From the NCBI RefSeq assembly GCF_047948215.1, contig NC_134463.1, positions 96,500,657 to 96,564,656 on the forward strand: DNA of 64,000 nt. The letters are read 5' to 3'. This DNA comes from Lycorma delicatula. Its lineage: Eukaryota > Arthropoda > Insecta > Hemiptera > Fulgoridae. The translations under genes and the position numbers were made by a program. Positions 35,543 through 46,490 of this stretch are shown here, piece after piece (the stretch's first letter is position 1; the number at the start of each line of letters is the position of its first letter). Below the pieces are notes generated by a model. It did not search any database, had not been told where the DNA came from, and saw nothing but the letters and a program-made list of their open reading frames with translations.

Positions 35543-36414
35543 GGCTAAACATTTTTCGCAAGTTTTATCTCCGAAACTAAGCGTTTCAAGACCCATAATT
35601 ATACAGATTCTTTCCTTTATTTTCATTTGTAGAAAATGTTCTGAATTCTGTTCATCTTGAGACACTCTTTATACACTTATATGGATTTTTTAAAGATAGA
35701 CGAAATCGATGTATGAAACTGTCCTGACTGGTTGACGGACTCAACGCACAAGTCAAACCGCTTAACCTTGGTAGGGAAATTTTGAGGAAACATTTTGAAA
35801 AACTCCTTTTATTAGGGGGTGAAAGCGAGGCAAACATTTTTATAAAAATTCTATATCTCAGGAACAGAAGGTGTTAGTCGTGAAAATTGGCATCTAGACT
35901 CTTCTTTAAAAACAAATAAATTTATGTTTCGCCATTTTTAATACATCCATTTTGGGTGGACCAAAATTCTGTTTAAAGATTTTAAATATTAATATGTTAC
36001 GAATAATGGTTGCGTTCTAGATTAATCAGGTCCACTTTCTTCATCGTTTTATCGATCAAATTCGATGCAAAATATATTTGTCACTCGACTTATTTTGCGT
36101 GCACGCGAGTTTTTGTTTATTACTTACACGGTGTTTTCCGTTTCGTTTTCAATACCTTATTATATCAGCGTGAAATTCAAAGTCGTGAATGTTTTACACA
36201 CGTGTATGAAAACAAATTACATTCGATACGTTACATGGTATGCCAACTATTCAAAATTTTACTCGATTCAAAAACTATATAATTTTCGTTAAACAACATT
36301 TCTATTATATTTAATTTTGTATTTATGATTAAAATGCTTTTCTTTTAGTTTATTAAATCGATAATATCACATGATTCGATTAATTTATTAAATTTAATTC
36401 CGTTATTTAATAAA
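35543..36414. other. Intron DNA, possible old transposon
   Basis: Moderately CpG-rich and non-coding. The stretch 35650-35960 reads like a degraded mobile element by texture, but I could align it to nothing else in the window. Confidence 0.3.
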
Positions 36415-37015
36415 ACACACGGCTAAAGCCATGTTCCGGGAAAGTCCTGTAACTGGTTGTTTCTGTGTACGGTTTACACAATTAAAAATATTTGTCATTT
36501 TATTTATATATAATATTTTTTTTTGTTCATTCGAATATTCTAACTAAAGCGCGCGTGGATACCGTATTTAATTCGCATTGGTGTAGCGATACTAGCGGCG
36601 GCGGTCGGCACTAAATAAACTAATGTAATTTCACAACTTACATAGAACAAATTTCGGTTGTACGGTCGGCAGACTGGTGTAGCGCTGAGGCTTAATGCAC
36701 TACGTACCGAGTCGCCCGGGCGATAGAGTTCGAGAACCAGCCAGAGTTACTCTTATACACTTTAAGTATTGTTAATCTATTTAATTCTACCGCTCACCTG
36801 TGACGTCAAAACATAGCTGTAGTTTAGTGTATTTTTTTGTGGTGGGGTGCGATTTTGCAAATATTGTTATTTTTTAATCGTTAACAAATGCGCCTAAGGA
36901 AAATATGACCCCCTTTTTATTAGAAGAAATCTCGAGATACTGAGGGTGACCTTGCTCTACAGCTTCACCCCCTTGGTCTACGGAATAGTTTCTGTCATGG
37001 ACATTTTTCCCGTTT
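36415..37015 (+). repeat. Pol III-type repeat S2, copy 2 (opposite orientation)
   Basis: Reads as the inverse of copies 1 and 3 (shared blocks include CTAATGTAATTTCACAACTT, GGTCGGCAGACTGGTGTAGC and GAGGGTGACCTTGCTCTACA). Here the tRNA-like head is on the + strand: box A TGGTGTAGCGCTG at about 36673-36685 and box B GAGTTCGAGAACC at about 36727-36739. It is shorter than copies 1 and 3 at its far end. Confidence 0.65.
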
Positions 37016-37485
37016 CAGATTGAGCTCACCTAACTCTTTGGCCATTCTCGCCTTTGAAGGGAAAACTAATGTAATTTACAAAGAAGTGATCAAATAAATA
37101 TTTTGTATTGTTTTTTACTCGCCTAAAAGAACATATCGTCCGCGAACTCTAAATATCGCTGGTCAATATGTCTAGATTTTTTGAACATGTACAGGATAAA
37201 GCATACTACTAGAAAAAATTTGAAAAGACCGAAATCCTCGATAAATTAAATAAATCGATTTGCTAATATATTAAAATATCCATCTTTAAATTATGGTCGA
37301 TTTTTAACAATAAAGTAACTTTTCTTTGGAAAAAACTTAATTTAGGTACCAATCTAAAATGTACGCAAGGGAAGCAGCAAGCAACTAAGGTACAATAAAT
37401 TAACGAATTTTGAGAAACATTACTGATTAAAATTACTTTTAACTTTTTTTTTTAAATAAATAAGATAATGTTTGTTAATAAGTCT

Positions 37486-37680
37486 TCTTTTCTTTTTCTG
37501 TTTGGTCTCGGAAACCACCGTAAGGTATTACTTCAGAGTAGGGACATAAATGAAGTGTAGTCTTGCACAGTCTCAGTTCGACCATTCCTGAGATGTGTGG
37601 CTAATTGAAATCCAGCTACCAAAGAACACCGGTATCCGCGATATAGTATTCAAATCCGTGTAAAACTACCTTTACTAGTC
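37486..37680 (-). repeat. tRNA-headed SINE S1, copy c (head truncated)
   Basis: Shares GGTATTACTTCAGAG, GTCTTGCACAGTCTCAGTTC and CCGGTATCCGCGAT-type blocks with copy b. It stops near the inner side of box B. Confidence 0.75.
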
Positions 37681-37854
37681 TTACTTATGAAGCGTAAAAA
37701 ACAACATACAGATGTCCGATAAAGAACTCCGGGAATTTAAGATAAATTTACTTTATTACATTTGGAATTACAAATGTATGTGTTTTATTATATTAAAGTA
37801 AAAAGTTTAAAGCATTTTTTTTTACCTATTAACGCGACTCAATATGAGGAACGT

Positions 37855-38475
37855 TTAGAGTCCTGTACCCCAAACCGACAATTCACATCATTTCACACTC
37901 AGAGGAATGTCTGCAGGAATCGCTTCCACAGCTGCTGTTATTTTTTGGCCGGCGGTCAAGTCCAGATGCGTTTTATGTAACTCCAAATAAAGAAATCCAT
38001 CGGCATCAAATTGGGACTTCGCGGCGGCCAAGCGATGGGAGCTTCTTCGCCTATACAGCCTTCTGTGAACGTGCCGTTGAGCACAGTCCGCACACAACTT
38101 CTACTTGTTTGTGTTTTCGGAGGGGGCTCCATTCTATTGAAAAATTAAGTTTTCCGTATTTTCAATCTGCTGAAACACAAAGTTCTCTAACATGTCCGAT
38201 TACAATACGCCCGTAACGATCGGTTTGTGGGAAAAAATTGCCCAAAATTTCGTTTGTGCATATTACTATCCCAAATATTCATTTTCGGTCAACCGCTGAC
38301 AAATATTCGATTCATGTGGATTTATTCTTTTAGAACTGTACCGTGAAAAAGTCCAGTCACTTGACCGCCTGAGCCAAAGGATCATAGCAGTCGTGGAAAC
38401 GATTTCTGCAGACTTGCGTGTGAGTGTGGAATGAGGCGAGTTATCTGTTTGACGTATCCAGGGTTCTAAACGGGG
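37855..38475. repeat. Two inverted copies of a transposase C-terminus
   Basis: - strand, 38340 to 37855: broken transposase blocks PIVTGVL-SDMLENFVFQQIE, FQQNGAP (the second catalytic residue is N instead of D) and IAWPPRSPNLMPMDFFIWSY, then a tail THLDLTAGQKITAAVEAIPA. + strand, 38340-38440: EKVQSLDRLSQRIIAVVETI SADLRVSVE and a stop. The two tails and their following about 40 bases (ending TCTAAACG in both) are homologous and face each other. The DDE-type signature with W-P-x-R-S-P is that of the mariner-related families elsewhere in the window. Confidence 0.6.
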
Positions 38476-38624
38476 GTTATATTCAGTTACATTAAGATGT
38501 AAAAAAAAAACTTTAGACTTTGTACTTGGATGTAATAAAACACATAATATTTAATTTAACATGTAATAAAGTAACTTCGATTTATCAAATTTTACAATAT
38601 ATTTTAAATTAGTTAAACCTTATT

Positions 38625-39305
38625 TGTTCTTGGGGGGGCTAGAGACCGGGCCATCCTGGAATTTTGAGGTCAGAGGGAAAATTGGTCACTCACAAGCGCC
38701 GAGAGCCGCATTGTCGGACCGTGTGGGAGTTCCTAGATGCGGTTGCTTTGTTCAACCGGCATCCGTAGTTTGCTTAAGGGAAATACTCTTACCGCATTGC
38801 CGTAGGAAGCTAACCGTGATTAAGGCTGGCCAATTATTATGGTTCCAAGCGCCATAAAATGGTGGACAGGTACTTACTGGCATTCAGCGACCTAGGCGTG
38901 GCAGCGAATTGCTATCTAAACGAAGTAAATTTTAGTTAGTGGGTGTCATATATATTTTTAGTAGTTGACGGGGTGCGCCTACTCATTTTAGCAAATATAT
39001 GACAAGTGAGCGGTTGGGACACAGCCAATGGTGTATGGCCGCTTCGTCTGCTCACGCTGTTAGCTAAGCTCTAGGAGCTATGTAAAGATACTGGTCGCTA
39101 AACTGTTCGAGGCTCAGTTGCCGTTTGCGGCACAGACATTCGGTCTTATGCTTTAGGGCGACTGAATGGGGTGGTGGCGGAAGAAATGCCAAGCAAACCA
39201 AACTTTACTTGTAAAGGAGCCTTATCATGATGTTTCCATGAAACTGTGTGACTCTGCGCATCTGACACCCTAACATCGGACCTCCGGCAACTTTAAAACC
39301 GCAGT
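38625..39305. repeat. GC-rich block, probably the leader of a retroelement
   Basis: About 680 bp of near-balanced, CpG-rich sequence in AT-rich surroundings, with sharp edges (ATTTGTTCTTGGGG on the left, a T run at about 39307-39315 on the right). Stops occur in all frames after short runs. Composition and edges fit a 5' untranslated region of a non-LTR element or a structured RNA, but I recognise neither. Confidence 0.35.
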
Positions 39306-40955
39306 TTTTTTTTTGGATACCCGATATATTTGTTAGTTAACGTAAGTCTACTCGTGAAGGGTTACGAGAAAAATGAATAAATTAAATAATTAACGTTAAT
39401 TTATCTAGAGATTAAATTAAGATTTAATTAACATTAATTTAGGAGATTTTTTTAAGGAAGAGCTTTAATTAACCACTGTAACCGTTCCGAATTCTTTTAC
39501 TGTTAATTTTTTTTACAACCAGTTTATTTTTTTAAATTGTTATTCGACGTATAATGTAATCCAAACCGAACCTTTTCGGAATTACTAATTAAAATAAAAA
39601 TAAAATAATGTTTAATATATTTACTAATATCTATTTATAGTATAAACAATTTTTCTAAATAATATTATTTTTTATTCTTTTATCTAATTGCTGAATCAAA
39701 ACATATTTTTTGTCATGTTACACATTTTTTTAAAAAAATCAACATCAACATTCTTCGTAAATACGTTTGAAAGCTCTTTTCCCGTTAGTAATATATGACT
39801 CCAATTATTTTTCATTTACGTTACGTTTATTGTCTTTAAATGTATTTATCTTTATACGATATATGTATATTTTTGTGTGTGTGTGTGTACGAGTATATAA
39901 TTATAAAGAGCAGTATTATGAATATTTCTACGTCTTGCTAGTATTATTGTTTTGTTTACTTAAAAATAAAAAAAACTGCGAATTGAACTGTTTTGTATTT
40001 TATTTCTATGTTAATAATATATATATATAGCTCACTGTTATTATGGTGGTTTTAAATAAGAATAATATATTTAGTTTATAATGTGTTGCTGTTATATATT
40101 CAAGGATAAGTCGTTAAACCCGTTAATACTAGGAGGTAAAATATAAGCACGATTTACAATATAAGGAATGGTTTTTTTAAAGAGTAAAAAATAAAAAAAA
40201 TAAATGTACATACATACACACGCGCGCGCACACACGAGAAAGAGAGGGTATGTAAAAAAATATATATAAAAAAAAATGATTATAAGAAGTGAATGTTTTC
40301 GGTCAACTCGTATACTTGTAAAGAAACAAGAATTGACGTATTTTATGGCCTATAAAGCTGTATTGCCTACTAACATGTTATGGGTCATGTACCGATAGCC
40401 TTGAACGGAAGTGCCTGGTAAATAACACAGGTTGGTACGTTGTGCTAAGTCGCTATCATTTCTTTATCAAAACCATCCTTTCCTAAACCTCCCTTCTGTG
40501 ACATTCAAATACGTGCGCAAAATGCGCTTAATATGTATACTACGCGCACAAATACCTTCACACATATATGCATCGGCCCAGTGCTCTCAAAGAAGATTTA
40601 AGATTTTACATTTTTTTTTCTTTATAACTTTATTTTTTACGTTTACACATCTGTACGTACATTGTAACATTCTTTACATCCAATTTTATTACCGTTGTTT
40701 TTGTTTTGTTTTTCTTTATATTTATGTTTTTGTCCTTTATTAAAAAAAAAGCCTTGTAAGTTTGTCATTTATCATTACAGATTTTATTTATTGATTTATT
40801 TACTTATTAATTTTAATCATAAAGTTTATATAGAATAATAATGATAATAAAAATATCATTTTATTATTATTGGATTGGATAGTGTGTTTCTCTGATATAA
40901 AACATATAATTTCGTTTTTCTAAGAACGTTAATTGAAAAACAAGCGTTATGTATA
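39306..40955. other. Intron DNA with microsatellites
   Basis: AT-rich. It has a GT run at about 39875-39889 and an AC/GC run at about 40211-40235 (ACACACGCGCGCGCACACAC). No coding. Confidence 0.45.
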
Positions 40956-42285
40956 CAGTGTTATCATAAAAGAATGGTGCGGTTTTGAACATGGTTTAAA
41001 TTAAAACAGAATTACTTACATTTTATGTTTTTTATTTTTCAAATTTGTCGTCTCAAACATTTTTTTACATAATTAATAAAATTCAATATGTGCGCCCTTA
41101 GTCGCTCGAAAAATGTCCAAACGATACTCAACTTCTCTCCAAACATTAGTTAACATTTCTTCGTTAGTGGTTGTCATTGCTTCATTAATCCTGTTTTTTA
41201 AGCGGTTTAGGTCGCGAATTTTTTGTGTAAAAACAACGCTTTTGATGTACCAACACAAGAAAAAATCGCAAGGTGTCAGGTCTGGACTCCTTGGAGGCCA
41301 AAGTACGGATCCTTGCCGGCCTATCCATCGATCTCCAAATTTTTCGTTCAAAGCGTCCGTGACCGATGCATTGAAGTCCGGGGGAGGACCATCTTGTCTG
41401 AAATAAAGTCGATGAATGTTTTCGAGTTCATCCGGCTGAGGAAAGCAATAATTGGTTAACATGTCAAGATACGCAACTCCATTAATTGTTTTTTCAGCAA
41501 AGAAGAAAGGCCCTATTACACGATTTTTCATCACACCACAGCAAACATTAACTTTAAGCGAATCGCGTTGTTTTTCGATAATTGTATGTGGATTTTCAGA
41601 GCCCCATATCCGTGAATTGTGTCTGTTAACGCTACATGGAATGTAGCTTCGTCTGTAAAAATTATATCATCTAAAAATGATTCGTTTTCACTTATTCTGT
41701 CCAATATTTCAACAGCGAAATTGTAACGTTTTACACCATCATCGGGTTTCAATTCCTGCAGTATCTGGATTTTATAAGCGTGTAATTTCAGTTTTTTACG
41801 TAAAACTTTCTGAACTGTTGATTTTGGAATACCTAATTCGACGCTTCGATGGGGGATGGACTTCCCAGGACTTCTAATTGCCGATTGTCTAATTAGTTCA
41901 ACCGTTTCGTCTGGTGCACTTGGTCTGCCGGTTGATTTCTGTTTCTTAACCGATCCGGTTTCTTCGAATCGTTTGAACCAACGTGTTATGTTATTTTTGT
42001 GTGGTGGATCTCTTCCGAATTCACGTCGAAACGCACGTTGAACTAAAATTACGGATTTTAATTCAGGAATCAATAAAACACACTTTGCTTTGTCTTTATC
42101 CGAGAACATAGTAACTCACTAAACTCACCGCAACAACAATACAAGAACTGACGGTGTGGTTACAACTGCTGATAAACAAACTTTTGGGTTGGAGGCTTTC
42201 AGGGATACCAATATAATATCTAGAAATTTCCCTACAATCTTCCTATGAATTACTGAAACCGCCCCATTCTTTTATGTTAACTCTG
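40956..42285 (-). mobile_element. Near-complete DD41D mariner-type element
   Basis: A 1330-bp element between TA dinucleotides (40954-40955 and 42286-42287). The ends are inverted: CAGTGTTATCATAAAAGAAT at 40956 and the complement of CAGAGTTAACATAAAAGAAT ending at 42285, with homology continuing to GGGGCGGTTT. It encodes one transposase on the - strand that is interrupted by a single frameshift. The right end abuts a TA microsatellite. It lies in the large sclerostin-like intron. Confidence 0.93.
41073..42109 (-). pseudogene. DD41D mariner-type transposase, one frameshift
   Basis: Starts MFSDKDKAKCVLLIPELKSV at 42109. The N-terminal paired helix-turn-helix region includes NNITRWFKRFEETGSV, the GRPSAPDETVELI linker and KSTVQKVLRKKLKLHAYKI. 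The first catalytic D is in FTDEATFHV. A small deletion around 41625-41645 shifts the frame. The second frame (to 41073) carries NRHNSRIWGSENPHTI, VIGPFFFAEKTINGVAYLDM, the second D in RQDGPPPDF and the third D in RSPDLTPCDFF. I count 41 residues between the second and third D. It ends RLDIFRATKGAHIEFY. All three catalytic Asp are kept. A third D at spacing 41 is what is described for rosa-type elements; the placement is inferred from that count. Confidence 0.92.
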
Positions 42286-42310
42286 TATATATATATATAT
42301 ATATATATAT

Positions 42311-42560
42311 GCTAGCCGGCCCGTCTAGCCAGAACCTGGTCCATCTGGCAGCCCGGAGGGAATCTCGGAGCTAACAGGGGCTCCTCGGGGCCTCCCAGGG
42401 CCAAGGGGCTTACTCCATGGCCGTAGAGTTCGCTTCGCTGGCCATACCCAATTTGCCAGGGGAATCGGCACCCTGGACACCTTCGGTCGCCATTTCCATT
42501 TACCCAGACAGCTCCATCCCCGCACTGTACGTTATCCTCACGGTTGTGTGAATTATACCG
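42311..42560. repeat. GC-rich block next to the mariner element
   Basis: About 250 bp with strongly raised GC (GCCAGAACCTGGTCCATCTG, CTCCTCGGGGCCTCCCAGGG). Two - strand frames stay open across it, but composition alone explains that. Probably part of another mobile element; unrecognised. Confidence 0.35.
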
Positions 42561-44397
42561 ATAATGATTATAGTATTGAGGCTTTATAGAATCCTGAAAA
42601 AGAAACTCAATTACAAAAGATAGACTGTGGTAACTGAAGTACACACAAGTTTGACGACGAAAAATGCATTACTTATTTCTTTGCCACGGTATCAGAAATA
42701 TAATAACAAAATAAAAGGATTAATCTTTCTTTTGCTTGAATATCTTTAATTCACAACTTAACCCTCTTTGGGGGTGAAGAAATAATGAGTATTTGTAATC
42801 ATAACCTTCAAGGGCTTCGGTCGATGGCTTAAAACCTTTCGTGGGAAAACACGAATGTATTCTGCAAATTTGAAAATAATCGGTCGTTTGGTTCTTGTGT
42901 GATGCAAGAACAAACAGACAAACTTTACATTTATATATAGTGACAACTTCATATATTTTAAATAAACGGTGACAACTTTATACATTTCCGAATAACCGTG
43001 AGCTGTTTAATGATCGAGAGTGTACCTGATGCATGCAAAGGTTAGCCTTCAACGTACTAACAAGTACCCCGTTTGAGTTTTGAAAATTGGACGATTGTTT
43101 GCTGAGATATTATAAGAGCACCTCATTGGACCTCCCAAAACAGCGCCCCAGTGGCACTCCGTTTGTTACCAGTTGATCGTGGTGATCGGTCTAGTACCCA
43201 CGAGGTGCTCGCATAGCTCAACACGCAGCCCCCACGGGAAACCCGTTATTGTTAAACAGAATTTTTTTAGATTTATTTAATATTATTTTACTTTACGTAA
43301 ATTTAATTCTATTATTTTTGTAATATTATTCATTCGATTGATTTGAATCGTCCAGTTCAAATCCAGCTCACACATTGATAGAGACTCACAGTTCATTAAT
43401 TCAATTCATTAATGTTTGTGCTTCAACCGGGATATCTAGCTACTACATAAATATATAGGTAGATTTCATAAGAAAGCTATCTATTGTAATGGGTACCATG
43501 ATTCGACTTCCGGAAAATTTATGCGTTTTGTGCGTTTCATATCCCCCAGACCCCAAAACCACCGTCAGTTCAAAAGTTTATATGTACATTTATATATATT
43601 TCACTTTCTTGTGGACACGATAACTGCCGTAATTTGCGCCAATCACTTTTAAATCGATACATAAAATATAACAACCCAAAATCTCGGTCGAGTTCGTTAA
43701 TGGGCAAAATCGGACCATGGAGGGGTAGCTTTTTCGAAAAAATAAAATTTCGCTATAACTTTCTTATTGAGTAAAATATCGAATTGGTTTAAAGTTCCTA
43801 CTATTCTTTTGATAAGGACCTAAAACTTATCTAAGTAAATTCTCTTACATCACCAAACCATTGCCCCAGGGGGTGGAAAAAATGGGGATTCAGAACAAAA
43901 AAAAATCATATGTCTCTTAATAGTCACAGTATCTAATCGGTTTAAAGTGGTCGTTAGTTTTCTAAACATTTCCTTAAACCTTCGTCTGAAGCAATTTTTG
44001 ATATGGCCAACCCTTACGGTAAGGGATGACCAAAATGTTGTTGGAATTGTAAGAAGATGGTGCTTGTCGTATGCTAAATATGTGAAACTTTTTTTCACAT
44101 GCAACCGTTGTCGTATTGAGTAAATTTGAAGTTTTTCTTAACTTTAAGGTGGAAATATTTTTTATCCCTTACTTAGCACCGGTGAAATGTACTTTCGCCT
44201 TCCGCTGTACCGAAAGGGATTTTTTTTTTCAAGATACAATATATCTAAAAACCTTATGCCGAGAAATATGGGTAAAAATTTAGTTGCAATTGATCGATGG
44301 TTTTTTGTGTTTATCCTGAACAAAAAACACCCTCTTCTTCTTTATATAATACTATATATATATGTCTGGTTTTTTTTAATATGAATAAATAACTTAC
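42561..44397. other. Intron DNA with another GC-richer block
   Basis: 43010-43255 is GC-richer (TAGTACCCACGAGGTGCTCG, ACACGCAGCCCCCACGGG) and ends abruptly. 43480-44150 has the look of an old mobile element without coding. The donor of the first sclerostin-like coding exon, GTAAGT, is at 44397-44392 on the - strand. Confidence 0.35.
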
Positions 44398-44527
44398 CTA
44401 TTGTAGCTGTGTAACCAATATTATTATTTTCATTAGAAAATGACCAATTTCCGGAACTACTGTTTGAGGATTTTGTTATTGATACTAGTGTTGTAAAAAT
44501 TAGTAAAATTTCAAAGCCTGTGTTCAT
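44398..44527 (-). CDS. Sclerostin/SOSTDC1-like cystine-knot protein, first coding exon (signal peptide)
   Basis: Starts at ATG 44527-44525. It reads MNTGFEILLIFTTLVSITKS, a clear secretory signal peptide with a hydrophobic core at residues 6-17. A Ser/Asn-rich linker follows with possible N-glycosylation sites N22-S-S and N27-W-S. The exon ends after one base of codon 44 at donor ATAG|GTAAGT. That phase matches the two-base start of the exon at 23427 (G + GT gives Gly44). Upstream of the ATG, TTTTCTTTTTTCAG|G places an acceptor with AG at 44547-44546, so the exon probably starts at 44545 with 18 bases of 5' UTR and an untranslated exon lies further right. Linkage to the other two exons is inferred from phase, strand and the lack of any other partner; the first intron would be about 21 kb. 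Confidence 0.75.
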
Positions 44528-44666
44528 TTTGCAAATAAATTTTACCTGAAAAAAGAAAATCTCGTTTAGTGTTAAATAAACATTCGTAATACAGATTATA
44601 ATTTTTTGAAAAATAATGACAATTTATAAGAGGATTAACAAATCGTTCATCGTTATTTTATGCAAC

Positions 44667-44948
44667 CTTCCTTTTTCCCTGTTTAGCCTCCGGGAATTAC
44701 CGTTCAGGTATTACTTTAGAGGATGATATATAGGAGTGTAAATGAAGTGTAGTGTTGTACAGTCTCAGTTCGACCGTTCCTGAGATGAGTGGTTAATTGA
44801 AACCCAACCACCAAAGAACACCGGTATCCACGATCTAGTATTCAAATCCGTATTAAAGCCTTTACTAGGACTTGAACGCTGAAACTCTCGACTTCAAATC
44901 AGCTGATTTGGGAAGACGCGTTCTCCACTAGACAACCCGGTGGGTCTA
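44667..44948 (-). repeat. tRNA-headed SINE S1, copy d (full length)
   Basis: Aligns with copy b over its whole length, including box A (GGTTGTCTAGTGGAG on the - strand, near 44938-44923) and box B (GTTCAAGTCC near 44877-44868). Short similar flanks (TTATGCAAC on the left, TAATGCAAG on the right) may be an eroded target duplication. It lies just upstream of the first sclerostin-like coding exon. Confidence 0.85.
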
Positions 44949-46423
44949 TTAATGCAAGCTATATAATGATTTATGCACGTACAGAATATTAAATAATAGA
45001 CAATAGTCTTGTAGACAGATTGTTTAAGATACGTTTTGTATATAGATGTACAACACACGTCTTGTAGTAGATAAGATGTACGTCTAGAAGTATATATATA
45101 TAATAAACGGTGATTATGTAATCAAAGGCACATATTCTTACGCTCAAGAAACTGTTACAGATTCAAGGTTTAGAGTCGCAACGAAATTCTAAGGGAGGAG
45201 AGTGTATGAGCCTTCAATACCCCCTCCTCAAACATTAATAAATTCAGCATTGTTTGCAAAGAAAAGAAAATAAGTAAAGTTATTCTAATTTATGGTAATC
45301 TGATTAACAGGCGGTTATAATAGCTAATGAATCCTCCGTAAAGCCGATTTTGATTGCTTGTTTATCACTAGCATATAAGTTATTCCGTCTGTTTAATTTG
45401 ATGACAATTAATATATAACGGACGATCTAACATTGTAGTACAATTTATAGCTTTTAAATTTTTCGTTAATTTGTTCTTGATCAATAACAAAATAATAAAA
45501 TAAATAAGCGAAAGATTTTTGTTGACCAACAAAATATTCCACATTCAACATTTCAGAAAAAAAGTTAAAAAAAAAAATATCTCGAGTTAAATTTTTTACT
45601 CCTATTCATATTAATGATTATTATTTTCTGATTGGGTTTTACCTTTAGGTTAAACTTGTTGTAAAGCATTTCCATGAGGTTTTCCCAATGATCAACTACG
45701 GAAACCAATTTTCTTCCCCTACGAATATACCATTTATCCAAATATTATATCTTAGAAAATGTATTCTTGATGACAAATTGTATGCGGAAATCACAGACTA
45801 TCCATCGTATGTAATGGTGAGATAAGACCGATCTTTTTTTGAAGGAATTGTTAACAGCACTTTACACCATAATATGCTTCGAAATTATTCCTCAGCTTCG
45901 ATCGATTAATATGGAATTAACTACAAAGCAAAGCTTTTACAGCAAAGCTCTTTCTCGTTATTTACGTATTTATACAATAAAAATAGGTTTACGCCCACTT
46001 AAAGTTACCGATGAATGATAATGAATTTTTTAGCGTGTAAAATATGCCATACCTGACCAGGATTCAAACCTAGATAAAACCCGAGATATTATAACTCCGT
46101 TTTAGTTGGTAATTTTTAAATAAAAATTTTGAAAAAACGGTAGATTGGTAGGGGCTTCAAAATTCAATGGCCACTTAACAACCTGTAACAACTCTCAGAC
46201 ATAACCAGAGAGAAAAAAAATCTTATTAGCGACTAACGAGTCCTGATGAACTAAAAACATTTGTTAAAGTTTTTTTTTTATAACTTTGATCCTTGAACAT
46301 AAAAGATAATATCAAAACACACTTGGCGACCGGTAAAACTGTGGACATATACAGATGTAATTTAAAATAATTTTTATATGTACAAATATTAAACAGAGAT
46401 AAATATTAAAAATTAAAAAACAC
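44949..46423. other. Upstream region of the sclerostin-like gene, nothing recognised
   Basis: AT-rich. It might contain the untranslated first exon and promoter, but I cannot pick one out. Confidence 0.35.
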
Positions 46424-46490
46424 ACACTGCCAAAGAAAACTGGTCTTTAATATTGGATAATTAAAGAGCGTTTGGGTGACAAACGGGTAA
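46424..46490. repeat. Partial copy of the 61.3-kb MITE
   Basis: CACTGCCAAAGAAA followed by GGTCTTTAATATTGGATAAT and TAAAGAGCG matches the left end of the element at 61296-61557. No matching right end was found nearby. Confidence 0.5.

Noticed and set aside
38860..38900. Resemblance of GGTACTTACTGGCATTCAG to the start of U1 snRNA
   Set aside because: The match is limited to a few bases; the U1 stem-loops and Sm site do not follow.
42325..42644. Two overlapping - strand frames in the GC-rich block
   Set aside because: Absence of stops is explained by the high GC of the block. The peptides are Pro/Gly/Arg-rich without any domain.
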